A DNA stretch of 64,000 nt from contig NZ_KB849756.1 in NCBI RefSeq assembly GCF_000368925.1, positions 757,429 to 821,428 of the forward strand, read 5' to 3'. A program made the translations under genes and the position numbers. Positions 1 through 9,120 of the stretch are shown here, in pieces; position 1 is the stretch's first letter; every line of letters begins with the position of its first letter. The stretch is from Acinetobacter bereziniae LMG 1003 = CIP 70.12. Lineage in GTDB: Bacteria > Pseudomonadota > Gammaproteobacteria > Pseudomonadales > Moraxellaceae. The notes beneath the pieces are model-generated. The model did no database searches. It was not told the origin of the DNA and was given only the letters and a program-made list of their open reading frames with translations.

Positions 1-673
1 CTGCTGCGATAGAGAGGATTTCAATACCAAAAAATGAAAATGCAGATATTAAGATCGCTGACAACACACCGCCCATGCCATGAGGCATAAATCCACCATT
101 GGAAAATAAATTTCCCACACCACTTACATCTCGAGCCAAAGGCCAAAGTCCAAATACTGCTGTTGCACCAATCACAATAAACAACAAGATCGCAATCACT
201 TTGATTAAAGCAAACCAGAACTCAAACTCGCCAAAACTTTTTGTGCTAAAGAAGTTGGCAAGACTCAGTAAAATAATAAATGCAAAAGCATAAATCGCAC
301 TGGAGACTTGTGGAAACCAAGCATGTAAAATTTCAGCACCTGCAATCGCTTCAATCGGGATCACCAAGACCCAAAACCACCAATACAACCATCCAACGGT
401 AAAGCCTGCCCAAGGACCAATCGCTTTACGTGCATAGGTAGAAAAAGAACCTGTATCGGGTTGTGCAACAGCCATTTCTCCAAGCATGCGCATCACTAAA
501 AAAACGATCACACTGGTAATAATATAAGCAAGTACAGCAGCAGGACCCGCCTTTGCAATTGCAGCAGAAGAACCAACAAATAAACCTGCACCAATTACAC
601 CACCGATACTAATCATCGTGATATGTCGGTTGGAAAGTCCTTCACCTAGTTTTGTTGTTTTTGCACTATTCAT
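1..673 (-). CDS. APC-family amino acid permease (GABA-permease-like), C-terminus outside window
   Basis: Inner-membrane amino acid/proton symporter of the APC superfamily. Reading the minus strand from the ATG at 673 gives about 224 residues before the window edge cuts the gene. An AAGGAA ribosome site lies about 8 bases upstream. The N-terminus carries the family hallmark LSNRHITMISIGGVIGAGLF in the first transmembrane helix, followed by helices with MRMLGEMAV and the conserved FGEFEFWFALIKV segment. It resembles GabP/AnsP-type carriers and the permease at 25458. It lies downstream of the mmsA terminator, so it is probably a separate unit even though it shares the strand with bauA-mmsA. The substrate is not determined; beta-alanine or another omega-amino acid would fit its neighbours (inference). 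Confidence 0.85.
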   Translation of the reverse strand, partial: MNSAKTTKLGEGLSNRHITMISIGGVIGAGLFVGSSAAIAKAGPAAVLAYIITSVIVFLVMRMLGEMAVAQPDTGSFSTYARKAIGPWAGFTVGWLYWWFWVLVIPIEAIAGAEILHAWFPQVSSAIYAFAFIILLSLANFFSTKSFGEFEFWFALIKVIAILLFIVIGATAVFGLWPLARDVSGVGNLFSNGGFMPHGMGGVLSAILISAFSFFGIEILSIAA

Positions 674-799
674 ATTTTTTTCCTTAAAATAATCAGCAGC
701 AGTTTCCATTTAAAATCTGAGCTTTGTCACAACGCTCTGAAAAATGGTCATGCTTTTATAAAACTGTGAATTACATTTTTAAATTCCTATTAAAAATAA

Positions 800-826
800 A
801 GAGAGAAAACCAAGGATTTTCTCTCT
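800..826 (-). terminator. Rho-independent terminator after mmsA
   Basis: Perfect 10-bp stem AGAGAGAAAA / TTTTCTCTCT with a 7-base loop. Read on the minus strand it is followed by a T-rich run (TTATTTTTAA). It sits 12 bases past the mmsA stop, so it ends the bauA-mmsA transcript before the permease gene. Confidence 0.8.
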
Positions 827-837
827 GGATCGCAACG

Positions 838-2400
838 CTAATTTAAAGTTGGCATTGCAAATTGTTTGCACTCACGGATTTGAGCTGAGGGCCAACGTTG
901 GGTAATGGTCTTGCGACGCGTATAAAAACGCACACCATCTGGACCATAAGCATATAAGTCACCAAACAATGAACGCTTCCAACCACCAAAACTATGGTAG
1001 GCGACTGGTACAGGCAATGGTACATTTACGCCCACCATACCTACTTGAACATGGCTGGTAAAATAACGTGCGGCCTCTCCATCACGTGTATAGATACAAG
1101 TTCCATTTCCATACTCATGCTCATTAATCAATTGCATCGCCTCTTGCATGGTTGCTACGCGGATCACCTGTAAAACAGGACCAAAAATTTCCTGTTGATA
1201 GCTGACCATTTCTGATGAGACTTGATCAATCAAAGTAGGACCAACAAAAAAACCTGTTTCATAACCTAATGGCTTCGCATTGCGTCCATCCACAACAATT
1301 TTAGCACCTTGTTGTTCAGCACTTTGGATAAAAGCTTCTACTTTCTCTTTATGTGCTTGTGTAATGAGCGGTCCAAAGTCATTTTGCTCATCGGCGTAGT
1401 GCCCATACTTTAACTGTTGCATTTCCAGTTTGAGTTTTTCGATCACAAGATCGGCAACCTCATCACCGATTGCCACGGCGACAGACAATGCCATACAGCG
1501 CTCACCAGATGAGCCAAAAGCAGCACCCAACAATGAGTTGACTACATTATCAATATCCGCATCGGGCATGATAATGGCATGATTTTTTGCACCGCCTAAT
1601 GCCTGACAACGTTTGCCTGTTGAGGTTGCTGTACGATAAATATATTCAGCGATCGGGGTAGAACCAACAAAACTCATGGCTTGTACTTTTGGATGATGGA
1701 GCAAAGCATCGACTGCTTCTTTATCACCATTGACCACATTGAACACACCATCTGGTAAACCCGCTTGTTTCAATAATTCAGCTAAATATAGGGCTGCGGA
1801 TGGAGTCTTTTCTGAGGGTTTCAGGATAAAGCAGTTGCCGCAGACAATTGCCATTGGAAACATCCACAGTGGCACCATCGCAGGGAAATTGAATGGGGTA
1901 ATTCCAGCAACCACACCTAAAGGTTGAAATTCGCTCCATGAATCAATATCTGGACCGACATTTTTTGAAAATTCACCTTTTAAAAATTCAGGTGCTCCAC
2001 AAGCATATTCAACATTTTCAATGCCACGTTGCAATTCACCTTTGGCATCATGACAAATTTTGCCATGTTCCTGTCCAATTAATTCACAGAGTTTATCTGC
2101 GTTTTCTTCAAGTAATTGTTTAAACTTAAACATTACTCGCGCTCGCTTAATCACAGGTGTATCACGCCATTCCGGGAATGCTTGTTGCGCAAGCTCAACG
2201 ACTTGATTGACCAGTGCAGTATCAGCAAGTGCCACCTGTTTGCTAACCTGACCTGTTGCTGGATGATACACAGCTTGTTTTCTGGTGGTCTTAGCAACCA
2301 GACCACCTTGAATAAAATGTCCAACGACATCAACCGTTTCGATTGTTTCTGTAAAACCTGTATCTGATGATGCTGGACTAAAATTTTCTAAATTATTCAT
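838..2400 (-). CDS. mmsA: Methylmalonate-/malonate-semialdehyde dehydrogenase (CoA-acylating)
   Basis: Oxidises malonate semialdehyde or methylmalonate semialdehyde with NAD+ and CoA to acetyl-CoA or propionyl-CoA. The 520-residue product is an ALDH-superfamily protein close to the usual MmsA length. The cofactor-site motif TPFNFPAM (Asn about 171) and the catalytic-cysteine motif GSSGERCMAL (Cys about 302) are intact. ERCMAL with no general-base ELGG motif (here ALGGAKNH) is the MmsA signature that separates it from hydrolytic ALDHs. The start at 2400 is chosen because AAGGAA precedes it at good spacing; the upstream ATG at 2445 has no ribosome site. It lies 54 bases downstream of the beta-alanine transaminase, so malonate semialdehyde from beta-alanine is the likely main substrate here. 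Valine catabolism is a possible second role. Confidence 0.92.
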   Translation of the reverse strand: MNNLENFSPASSDTGFTETIETVDVVGHFIQGGLVAKTTRKQAVYHPATGQVSKQVALADTALVNQVVELAQQAFPEWRDTPVIKRARVMFKFKQLLEENADKLCELIGQEHGKICHDAKGELQRGIENVEYACGAPEFLKGEFSKNVGPDIDSWSEFQPLGVVAGITPFNFPAMVPLWMFPMAIVCGNCFILKPSEKTPSAALYLAELLKQAGLPDGVFNVVNGDKEAVDALLHHPKVQAMSFVGSTPIAEYIYRTATSTGKRCQALGGAKNHAIIMPDADIDNVVNSLLGAAFGSSGERCMALSVAVAIGDEVADLVIEKLKLEMQQLKYGHYADEQNDFGPLITQAHKEKVEAFIQSAEQQGAKIVVDGRNAKPLGYETGFFVGPTLIDQVSSEMVSYQQEIFGPVLQVIRVATMQEAMQLINEHEYGNGTCIYTRDGEAARYFTSHVQVGMVGVNVPLPVPVAYHSFGGWKRSLFGDLYAYGPDGVRFYTRRKTITQRWPSAQIRECKQFAMPTLN

Positions 2401-2454
2401 CACTTTTCCTTGTCTACCGTCATTTTCCATGAGCTTTGATTTCATCTACAAAAC

Positions 2455-3831
2455 TTATTTCACTTGGTATAAGGTATCTCCAACAGCATTCATTAATCGA
2501 GATAGCTGTGCTTCGGTACTGTTAAACATCGGTCCAAATTGAATGGTGTCACCACCAAAGCGAACATAAAAGCCTGCTTTCCACAACTTCATTCCTATTT
2601 CAAAGCCACGAATTGTCGCATCTCCATCACGAGGGGCTAATTGTAAGGCACCGATTAATCCACAGTTACGAATATCAAGAATATGAGGTGCACCTTTTAA
2701 TTCATGAATCAGTTTTTCAAAACTTGGGGCTAAAAGTGCAGACTGAGAAATTAAATTTTCTTTTTCAAGTACATCCAAGGTTGCTAATGCTGCTGCACAC
2801 GCGACTGGATGCGCTGAATAGGTATAGCCGTGGGTAAATTCAACCGCATGTTCAGGCAGATCTTGTTGCATAAAGGCATCATAGATTTCATGGCTCGCCA
2901 CCACGCCACCTAAAGGAATTGCACCATTGGTAATTTGTTTAGCAAAGGTCAATATATCTGGGCTCACCCCAAAATATTCCGACGCAGTCCATTTTCCGAT
3001 ACGTCCGAAACCCGTAATGACTTCATCGAAAATAAGTAAAATATCATGTTGATCACAGATTTCTCTTAGGCGTTGTAGATACCCTGTAGGTGGCACAATA
3101 CAGCCTGCCGAGCCAGACACTGGTTCTACAATCACTGCTGCAATATTAGAAGCATCATGCAACTCAATCAGCTTGAGCAATTCATCCGCCAACGCTACGC
3201 CACCAGTTTCTGCACAGCCTTTGGTGAAGCTCAAATGGGATTGTAAAGTATGAGGCAAATGATCAACATCCATCAATTGCCCAAACATTTTGCGGTTCCC
3301 ACCAATGCCACCTAAACTGGTACCTGCAACATTTACCCCATGATAACCACGTGCTCGACCAATCAATTTGGTCTTACTTGGTTTTCCTTGAATTCGCCAA
3401 TACGCGCGTGCCATTTTGATCGCGGTATCTGCGGATTCTGAACCTGAATCCGTAAAGAAAACATGTTGTAGTTTTTCAGGCATATGCTGAATAATTTTTT
3501 CAGCCAATTGAAAAGCCAGAGGATGACCAAACTGGAACGCCGGTGAATAATCCAATTTCGCCAGTTGTTGACTGACTGCCTGTTGAATTTCAGTTCTCGT
3601 ATGCCCTGCACCACAGGTCCATAAACCTGACAATGAGTCATAAATTTCACGCCCATGGCTATCAATTAAATACGATCCTTGTGCCCCAACGATCATACGT
3701 GGATCTTGATGAAAATTACGATTTGCAGAAAACGGCATCCAGTAAGCTTGATAGTTCAAATTCATCTGCGTATTGGATTGACTTGCTTCCGCTGCATAGT
3801 CACGGTCAGTTGATGTATCGATCTCAAACAT
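2455..3831 (-). CDS. bauA: Beta-alanine (omega-amino acid)--pyruvate aminotransferase
   Basis: Class III, fold-type I PLP aminotransferase of about 458 residues. It moves the amino group of beta-alanine or a similar omega-amino acid to pyruvate, giving malonate semialdehyde and alanine. Visible motifs are the N-terminal YWMPFSANRNF, the PLP-phosphate region DSGSESADTAIKMAR, RARGYHGVN, the cofactor Asp in LLIFDEVITGFGR, and the Schiff-base Lys in LTFAKQITNGAIPLGG. The start at 3831 has AAGAAGAG upstream; the longer frame to 3897 has no ribosome site. It is the first gene of a two-gene operon with mmsA, and the LysR gene at 3934 is transcribed away from it across a 102-base gap. The bauA-mmsA pairing is known from pseudomonad beta-alanine catabolism; the precise substrate here is inferred. 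Confidence 0.87.
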   Translation of the reverse strand: MFEIDTSTDRDYAAEASQSNTQMNLNYQAYWMPFSANRNFHQDPRMIVGAQGSYLIDSHGREIYDSLSGLWTCGAGHTRTEIQQAVSQQLAKLDYSPAFQFGHPLAFQLAEKIIQHMPEKLQHVFFTDSGSESADTAIKMARAYWRIQGKPSKTKLIGRARGYHGVNVAGTSLGGIGGNRKMFGQLMDVDHLPHTLQSHLSFTKGCAETGGVALADELLKLIELHDASNIAAVIVEPVSGSAGCIVPPTGYLQRLREICDQHDILLIFDEVITGFGRIGKWTASEYFGVSPDILTFAKQITNGAIPLGGVVASHEIYDAFMQQDLPEHAVEFTHGYTYSAHPVACAAALATLDVLEKENLISQSALLAPSFEKLIHELKGAPHILDIRNCGLIGALQLAPRDGDATIRGFEIGMKLWKAGFYVRFGGDTIQFGPMFNSTEAQLSRLMNAVGDTLYQVK

Positions 3832-3886
3832 AATCACTCTTCTTGTTTTAGGGTTATGTCTTGAGTGTACAAAGCGATATAGTTTT

Positions 3887-3903
3887 GATAAATTCAAATT
3901 ATC
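3887..3903. promoter_or_regulatory. Candidate LysR-type operator (T-N11-A) between bauA and the LysR gene
   Basis: The 17-bp palindrome GATAAATTCAAATTATC has arms GATAA/TTATC and contains the exact T-N11-A spacing of LysR boxes. It lies in the divergent gap 31 bases before the LysR start and about 55 bases before bauA, a normal place for co-control of both genes. No binding evidence is available from sequence alone. Confidence 0.55.
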
Positions 3904-3933
3904 TTGAGTTTAGATATAAAAAAGTAAAGCTAA

Positions 3934-4854
3934 ATGAAACCGAAAAAATTAAACCAAGTGACTGATTTTGATATAAAGTTGCTTAAAATTTTTAAAACAG
4001 TATGTGATTGCCACAGCTTTACTGCTGCCGAAAGTATCCTTGGCATTAGCCGATCTGCGATTAGTTTACATATGAGTGATCTTGAAAATCGTTTAGGTAT
4101 TCGGCTTTGCCAACGAGGGCGAGCGGGCTTTGCACTCACCGATGAAGGGCGTGAGGTTTTACAATACATTGAAATGTTGACCGCCTCGATTGAAGACTTT
4201 CGTGCCAAAATCAATCAAATGCACAATCAATTGAAAGGTGAATTCAACATTGGGATCATTAATAATCTGGTCACCATGCAAAGTGCTTATATCACCAAAT
4301 CTTTGGCGCAACTCGCTGAAGAAAATTCAGAAGTGGTGATCAATATCAGCATGAGTACATTGTCCGATATCGAATGTCGTGTTTTAGATAACCGTTTACA
4401 TGCAGGTGCCATCCCCTTGGTCAGTCCACTGTCAGGATTGGATTACTTTCATTTATATCAAGAAAACTCATTTTTATATTGTGGGGAAAATCATCCTTTA
4501 TTCAACCACACAGGTAAAATCAACCCAAAAGACCTCAAGCAATGGAATACAGTGCTTCCAAACTATGCCATTAGCCCAGAAGCAATGAAGTTACATCAGT
4601 TATTAAACTGTTCTGCTACTGCAAGTGATCGAGAAGGAATCGCTTTTCTTATACTGACTGGTAAATTTATTGGTTTTTTACCCGATCACTATGCGAGAAA
4701 ATGGGTCGTAGATGGCTTTATGAAACCTATTATGCAAAATGTTATGCATTATAGTACACCTATATGTCTTATTACACATAAAGGCAAAAATGTTAATATT
4801 ATTTTAAAAACTTTTATGGATATTTTAAAAAGAATAGTTCCACCGATTCAATAA
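3934..4854 (+). CDS. LysR-family transcriptional regulator, probable regulator of bauA-mmsA
   Basis: 306-residue LysR-type regulator. The N-terminal winged helix-turn-helix is evident (FDIKLLKIFKTVCDCHSFT, then a recognition helix around ISRSAISLHMSDLENRLG), followed by the GFALTDEGREV linker and an effector-binding domain of normal length. It is divergently transcribed from bauA, with a T-N11-A palindrome between them. Activation of the beta-alanine genes in response to the substrate or an intermediate is therefore the likely role (inference from arrangement). The ribosome site is weak and purine-rich. Confidence 0.85.
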   Translation: MKPKKLNQVTDFDIKLLKIFKTVCDCHSFTAAESILGISRSAISLHMSDLENRLGIRLCQRGRAGFALTDEGREVLQYIEMLTASIEDFRAKINQMHNQLKGEFNIGIINNLVTMQSAYITKSLAQLAEENSEVVINISMSTLSDIECRVLDNRLHAGAIPLVSPLSGLDYFHLYQENSFLYCGENHPLFNHTGKINPKDLKQWNTVLPNYAISPEAMKLHQLLNCSATASDREGIAFLILTGKFIGFLPDHYARKWVVDGFMKPIMQNVMHYSTPICLITHKGKNVNIILKTFMDILKRIVPPIQ

Positions 4855-4979
4855 TGTTTACTTCAACAAATATATTAAAAAGTGCTTTAAATATAATCTA
4901 ATTAAAAACTAAACCATATTTAAAGCCAAACATAATATAAATATTAAAATAAACGTGATGCAATTAACATAATTTCTAT

Positions 4980-5285
4980 TTAGTAATAATCCACAACCAA
5001 TATTTTATGTAGATCACTTTCTAAATCTTCGATATTGAGGTGAACCATGCTATTGCCTTGCTTTTCAATCAAGCTGTTAAAGCTAAGGCTATCAACGTTT
5101 GCTTTGCTTTTAATCGCTTCAACAGTGCTATCAATCATTTTGCAATTTGAATTATTTGAATCTCTTTCACAGGTAAATTCTACTATATCCCCGTAAAACA
5201 TGATCTCCTCAGCAGATGCATTTAAACTTAAAATCGATATACTAAATGTTATTAATAAAAAGGCTAATTTTTTAATTAACTCCAT
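4980..5285 (-). CDS. Small predicted periplasmic protein, unknown function
   Basis: 101 residues with a clear Sec signal peptide: MELIKK, a hydrophobic stretch LAFLLITFSISILSL, then cleavage near NASA|EE. The mature part is about 75 residues with two cysteines (FTCERDSNNSNCKM) that could form a disulfide. AAAGGGGA precedes the ATG. I do not recognise a family. It lies downstream of the fimbrial operon on the same strand, but the terminator at 5376 separates them. Confidence 0.65.
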   Translation of the reverse strand: MELIKKLAFLLITFSISILSLNASAEEIMFYGDIVEFTCERDSNNSNCKMIDSTVEAIKSKANVDSLSFNSLIEKQGNSMVHLNIEDLESDLHKILVVDYY

Positions 5286-5375
5286 CTCAATCCCCTTTAA
5301 AGAAATGGTGTAGTTAATTAATTACATAACCTTATTATTAATACAAGATTATCCAGTGGATAAATAAAAAAATAA

Positions 5376-5401
5376 TTGAAGTAAAATATGATTTACTTCA
5401 A
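5376..5401 (-). terminator. Terminator of the first fimbrial operon
   Basis: Perfect 10-bp stem TTGAAGTAAA / TTTACTTCAA with a 6-base loop. On the minus strand it is followed by TTATTTTTTTATT. It abuts the stop codon of the tip-protein gene. Confidence 0.8.
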
Positions 5402-6412
5402 TTAATCATATTCAATTGTGACGGTTGCCATAGCTCGGACTTTTCCGGGGGTCACTTTGGTTGCTGTTTGATAGTAACGTGCAGTCATTGGAACATTGTA
5501 TTGAATGTTGTCATTTGACTTTAAAGTACCCAATTCCAGCTTGTCATTTTTAGCAATTACACGATTGGCATTCTTATATTGAGACTGCAATTGTACGCCC
5601 ACACCTGAAGCACTGGTTCCAGTAGCGTTAGTATTGGCAAGGACATTCTGCATGCTACTACTCACCGCATCATAATCAAAACTTAGGCTAATTTTATTGG
5701 TTTCTTCATAACCTGTTGGATTTTTACCGCCATTACATAAAATGTTCAGGTCAAATGCTTGTTCGCCTTGGGTAGAACCGACACCTTTGAAATCAGCTTT
5801 ATTCACGGTTGGAAGGTTTACCGTTTTATTGATATTACCTAATATTTCACATGAAGACGAAGCAATGGTAATGGCATTGCCATAAACTGTACTGGTTAAC
5901 CAAGGTGGGTTTGGGCGATCTGCTGAACGATAGCTACTATATGTACCCGGAACGAGTGCACCCGAGCCTGTAGAAGTTCCAGTTTTTACAATTTCAACAA
6001 TAAAAAAACCTTCAGCCAAAACACGTCTACCCGTTGCAGTACGTCGGTAAGGATAATAATCAGCAAAACCAGGAGCTGACGGTGCTTCTCGATATAAACG
6101 GATACCAATACCATCAATATTGGTATTAAAAACAGAATTACCGATAGGGCTCAATGAATAATTTTGAGTATGAACTGCCTCAAGCGTACCAGAACTGCCA
6201 CAACTATAGGTTGACCCATTCGGTTTGATTGGAAAGGAAGCTTTTTTCAAAACTTTGCCAACAGCATCGCTTGGTCGAACAACCACACGTCCTACTGCCA
6301 TACTGACATCTACTGTTGAGAACCCTCGATCAGGTATACAAGCAGCATAAGCCCCTGAACTGACTGCTCCAGCTAAAAGCAGGAATACACTGTTTAAAAC
6401 TTTATAGTTCAT
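5402..6412 (-). CDS. Fimbrial tip protein / adhesin of the first chaperone-usher system
   Basis: 336-residue exported protein with a signal peptide ending near SSGAYAACIPD. The C-terminal half is a pilin domain: a Cys pair around SSSCEILGN and ILCNGGKNP, and the terminal beta-strand RAMATVTIEYD, which pairs with the chaperone and is later exchanged for a donor strand. The N-terminal half is distinct and is probably the receptor-binding domain, as in two-domain tip adhesins. The ATG at 6412 overlaps the usher stop by 4 bases (ATGA), which indicates translational coupling; the in-frame GTG at 6418 is less likely. It is the last gene of the pilin-chaperone-usher-tip operon. The receptor is unknown. 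Confidence 0.8.
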   Translation of the reverse strand: MNYKVLNSVFLLLAGAVSSGAYAACIPDRGFSTVDVSMAVGRVVVRPSDAVGKVLKKASFPIKPNGSTYSCGSSGTLEAVHTQNYSLSPIGNSVFNTNIDGIGIRLYREAPSAPGFADYYPYRRTATGRRVLAEGFFIVEIVKTGTSTGSGALVPGTYSSYRSADRPNPPWLTSTVYGNAITIASSSCEILGNINKTVNLPTVNKADFKGVGSTQGEQAFDLNILCNGGKNPTGYEETNKISLSFDYDAVSSSMQNVLANTNATGTSASGVGVQLQSQYKNANRVIAKNDKLELGTLKSNDNIQYNVPMTARYYQTATKVTPGKVRAMATVTIEYD

Positions 6413-8982
6413 TGACACACACCTTCCGCCATGATCATGGTTTGCTTTTTGTCTGCTGCTTGCGCCGAAACATCATACTGAATGCGACATTGCTCATCGG
6501 CATTTTCGCCCCATTTAACCGTTACTGTATCTGCCGTGGTATTGGTTCTCAAGTAAACCATACTGCCCTGCGCAACCATACCGACATTTTCACCTTTTGT
6601 ATCATATACTTCTGCTGCAAAAGGTAGCGTGTCACCATTCTCTTTCATACTGTGAATATAAATTGCCTTACCCAGTTTAGTCACAAAACTGACTTGTGAA
6701 ATTGAACCTGCATAAGGAGCGATACGTTGGCTGGTACCATCCAACTCAACATCCGCAGACATACCTTCAGGGTCAAGTGTAATGTCATTTAAACGATAAG
6801 GTGTCACATATGGAATAACGGCATAACCTGATTTATTGATACTTAAACCCGTCGCATTATTGACTTTTGCACCTGCTGCTTCAGGAGCATAAACCAAGAC
6901 CATGGTTTGACCTTGATCAGGTCCAAACAATACGCCTTGAGGATGTGCAACAATATTACCACGTGCTGTCAACATTGCTTGTTCATAACCATCAGCAACA
7001 CTATAAGAACCACCTACAGTTGCATAGTTTGTACGATACTGTGCATTCAAGTTAGCACTTGGATTGTCGCCATAACGCGTCGATACAGACGTACCATAGT
7101 TAAAGCGATCACCAACCACACCACTCACACCCACTGTCGCATTATCTTGCGTCATGATTGAGTTTAAGTTGGCTGAGCTTTTCTTAAAGGACAATGGCAA
7201 TGATAATGTCAGCATATACTCAGTATCATTACTGGTTACTTTTGTGGCTTTATTTTCGATATTACGATTGATCGCTGACAAGCCATAAGTCAAACCACGG
7301 TAAGAATTGCTATAACCGACCTGATATTGACGTGTCGTTTCTTGACGATTCCAATAATCTCCCCATGAACCTGTCACGTACATGTTCCCCCAGCCTTCTG
7401 GAAGTCCTTGATTTAACGTGATCTGAAATTCACTACGCTGTTTGCCAACATGCGTAGAACTAATGCCTTTCTTGTCTAAATCTTTAACTAAGATAGCATC
7501 ACGTAACTTATAGAAGTTTTCAGTAGAGTATCGATAAGCCGCCAAAGTTAAATTGGTATCTGTAGGGGTAATCAACTTACTGTAGCTGATTCGGAAACTT
7601 TGCCCACTTTCACTTTTACGGCGCTCAAAATCAGCTTGAGAGTGTGTCACATCGAGTGCGACTGCACCAATCGGTGTAGCAAATGCACTTCCTAGTGTCA
7701 CAGCTGAATAATCTTCAGAGAACTGTACACCACCATACGCTGTAATTGAGTTGTTGACCCCGCGTTGATATTTACCCTGTACGATAAATGGATCAAGGTC
7801 GATATCTTTATCACGGAATTGCCCCATTGAAACAGAATAACGGCTCATTCCCGGACGTAGCATTTGTACAACAGATGCATAAGGAATTGAATAACGCTGA
7901 ACTTCACCATTGGCTTCTAAAATAGAAACCTCTAACTCACCACCAAAACCTGTAGGATAGAGGTCATTAATCTCAAAACTACCCGGCGCTACCGTCGTTT
8001 GATAAATAAGTTGACCTTGTTGACGTACTTCGACTTTTGCATTGGTTTTTGCATTGCCGCGAATACGTGGTGCATAACCAATCATGCTGTTTGGAAGCAT
8101 ACGGTCATCACTGGAGAAATCGACACCACGATAGCCGTATGAATCAAAGATTTCACCATCAGTGAAGCTTTCACCTAAGGTCAATACACCTCTGTATTGA
8201 GGAAACGCACGTTGAACATAGGTGCTGATCGCGTCATAACTTGATTTAGAAGTATGATCAACCGTTGTTCGATCTTGCCACTGCCATTGACCATTGTGAC
8301 GAAATTGCCAACCCGCTAAATTTGCCCCAGCAGTTACTGAAGTAAAGGCATTGGTGGTTTCTTCACCACCCTGCAATTTATTAAAAGTTTTGTAGGCACT
8401 GGCATTATATGAAAGAAATGCAGCATTAATGCCACGATCCCAAACACTTGGGTCAACATAGCCTTGTGCATTTTTTTGCATAGCCACTTGTGGAATAGAG
8501 ATGTCAACACGTAAACGTGAGGTATCAAATTCATAAAACGAATCTTCTACCCACTGTTCAATTTTCTGACATCCAGTTGGATAAGTGCTTTCGCCTTTTT
8601 TTAATACTTCTGCTTTAACGCCATATTCTAAAAGTTGGCTTGAGTTAAAGCAGGTATAGGCATTTTGATTATTTTCAGTGGCTTTAAACACCATACGGTG
8701 TTTGCCAAACCAATTTCCATTGACATAAATATCGACATTGTAATCGCCAGGTAAAACAGGATTACCATATTTAAAACGATTAACATCAATCTTTTTAGCG
8801 TCGCCAATTAAAAAAGCCGAATCAAATTCTGCTTCTGCAGCAGTCGGAGACTGTTCTGTCCCGTCTAAGTCAGTTTCAGTTGCATTAACTAGAGCTGGAA
8901 TGCTAAGTGTAATCACGCCACAAGCCACATAATAACGAATATGTCGCTTGATCCACTTATAGCTTTGTTCATTTTTTTGCAT
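6409..8982 (-). CDS. Fimbrial outer-membrane usher protein (FimD/PapC family)
   Basis: 857-residue usher, the normal length for the family. It forms the 24-stranded outer-membrane channel that takes chaperone-subunit complexes and assembles the fibre. Visible parts are a signal sequence with a long basic start, the N-terminal chaperone-binding domain (FNSAFL-like start EFDSAFLIGDAKKIDVNRF, then GNPVLPGDYNVDIYVNG), the barrel with the usher signature APRIRGNAKTNAKVEVRQ and the plug region, and C-terminal domains with the Cys pair EQCRIQYDV...AEGVCQ. It follows the chaperone gene after 138 bases and overlaps the tip gene by 4 bases. Confidence 0.93.
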   Translation of the reverse strand: MQKNEQSYKWIKRHIRYYVACGVITLSIPALVNATETDLDGTEQSPTAAEAEFDSAFLIGDAKKIDVNRFKYGNPVLPGDYNVDIYVNGNWFGKHRMVFKATENNQNAYTCFNSSQLLEYGVKAEVLKKGESTYPTGCQKIEQWVEDSFYEFDTSRLRVDISIPQVAMQKNAQGYVDPSVWDRGINAAFLSYNASAYKTFNKLQGGEETTNAFTSVTAGANLAGWQFRHNGQWQWQDRTTVDHTSKSSYDAISTYVQRAFPQYRGVLTLGESFTDGEIFDSYGYRGVDFSSDDRMLPNSMIGYAPRIRGNAKTNAKVEVRQQGQLIYQTTVAPGSFEINDLYPTGFGGELEVSILEANGEVQRYSIPYASVVQMLRPGMSRYSVSMGQFRDKDIDLDPFIVQGKYQRGVNNSITAYGGVQFSEDYSAVTLGSAFATPIGAVALDVTHSQADFERRKSESGQSFRISYSKLITPTDTNLTLAAYRYSTENFYKLRDAILVKDLDKKGISSTHVGKQRSEFQITLNQGLPEGWGNMYVTGSWGDYWNRQETTRQYQVGYSNSYRGLTYGLSAINRNIENKATKVTSNDTEYMLTLSLPLSFKKSSANLNSIMTQDNATVGVSGVVGDRFNYGTSVSTRYGDNPSANLNAQYRTNYATVGGSYSVADGYEQAMLTARGNIVAHPQGVLFGPDQGQTMVLVYAPEAAGAKVNNATGLSINKSGYAVIPYVTPYRLNDITLDPEGMSADVELDGTSQRIAPYAGSISQVSFVTKLGKAIYIHSMKENGDTLPFAAEVYDTKGENVGMVAQGSMVYLRTNTTADTVTVKWGENADEQCRIQYDVSAQAADKKQTMIMAEGVCQ

Positions 8983-9120
8983 AAAGAAGTCTGCCTATTG
9001 ACAAATGAATAGGTTTTTAATTCGCTTACTCTCAGTTAAATGGAATGATTAAAGGTGTTTCATCATTATTCAAAGGTGCTTTAAATGACGCATCACAGTG
9101 AAATTTAAAGCCTTGCCAAT

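Noticed and set aside
2116..2367. Long plus-strand frames inside mmsA, bauA, gabD and other genes
   Set aside because: They are shadows of well-supported genes on the other strand.
8983..9120. Open coding-like stretch between chaperone and usher (reading WQGFKFHCDASFKAP)
   Set aside because: No start codon, no recognisable family and only about 30 codons; the chaperone is already full length.
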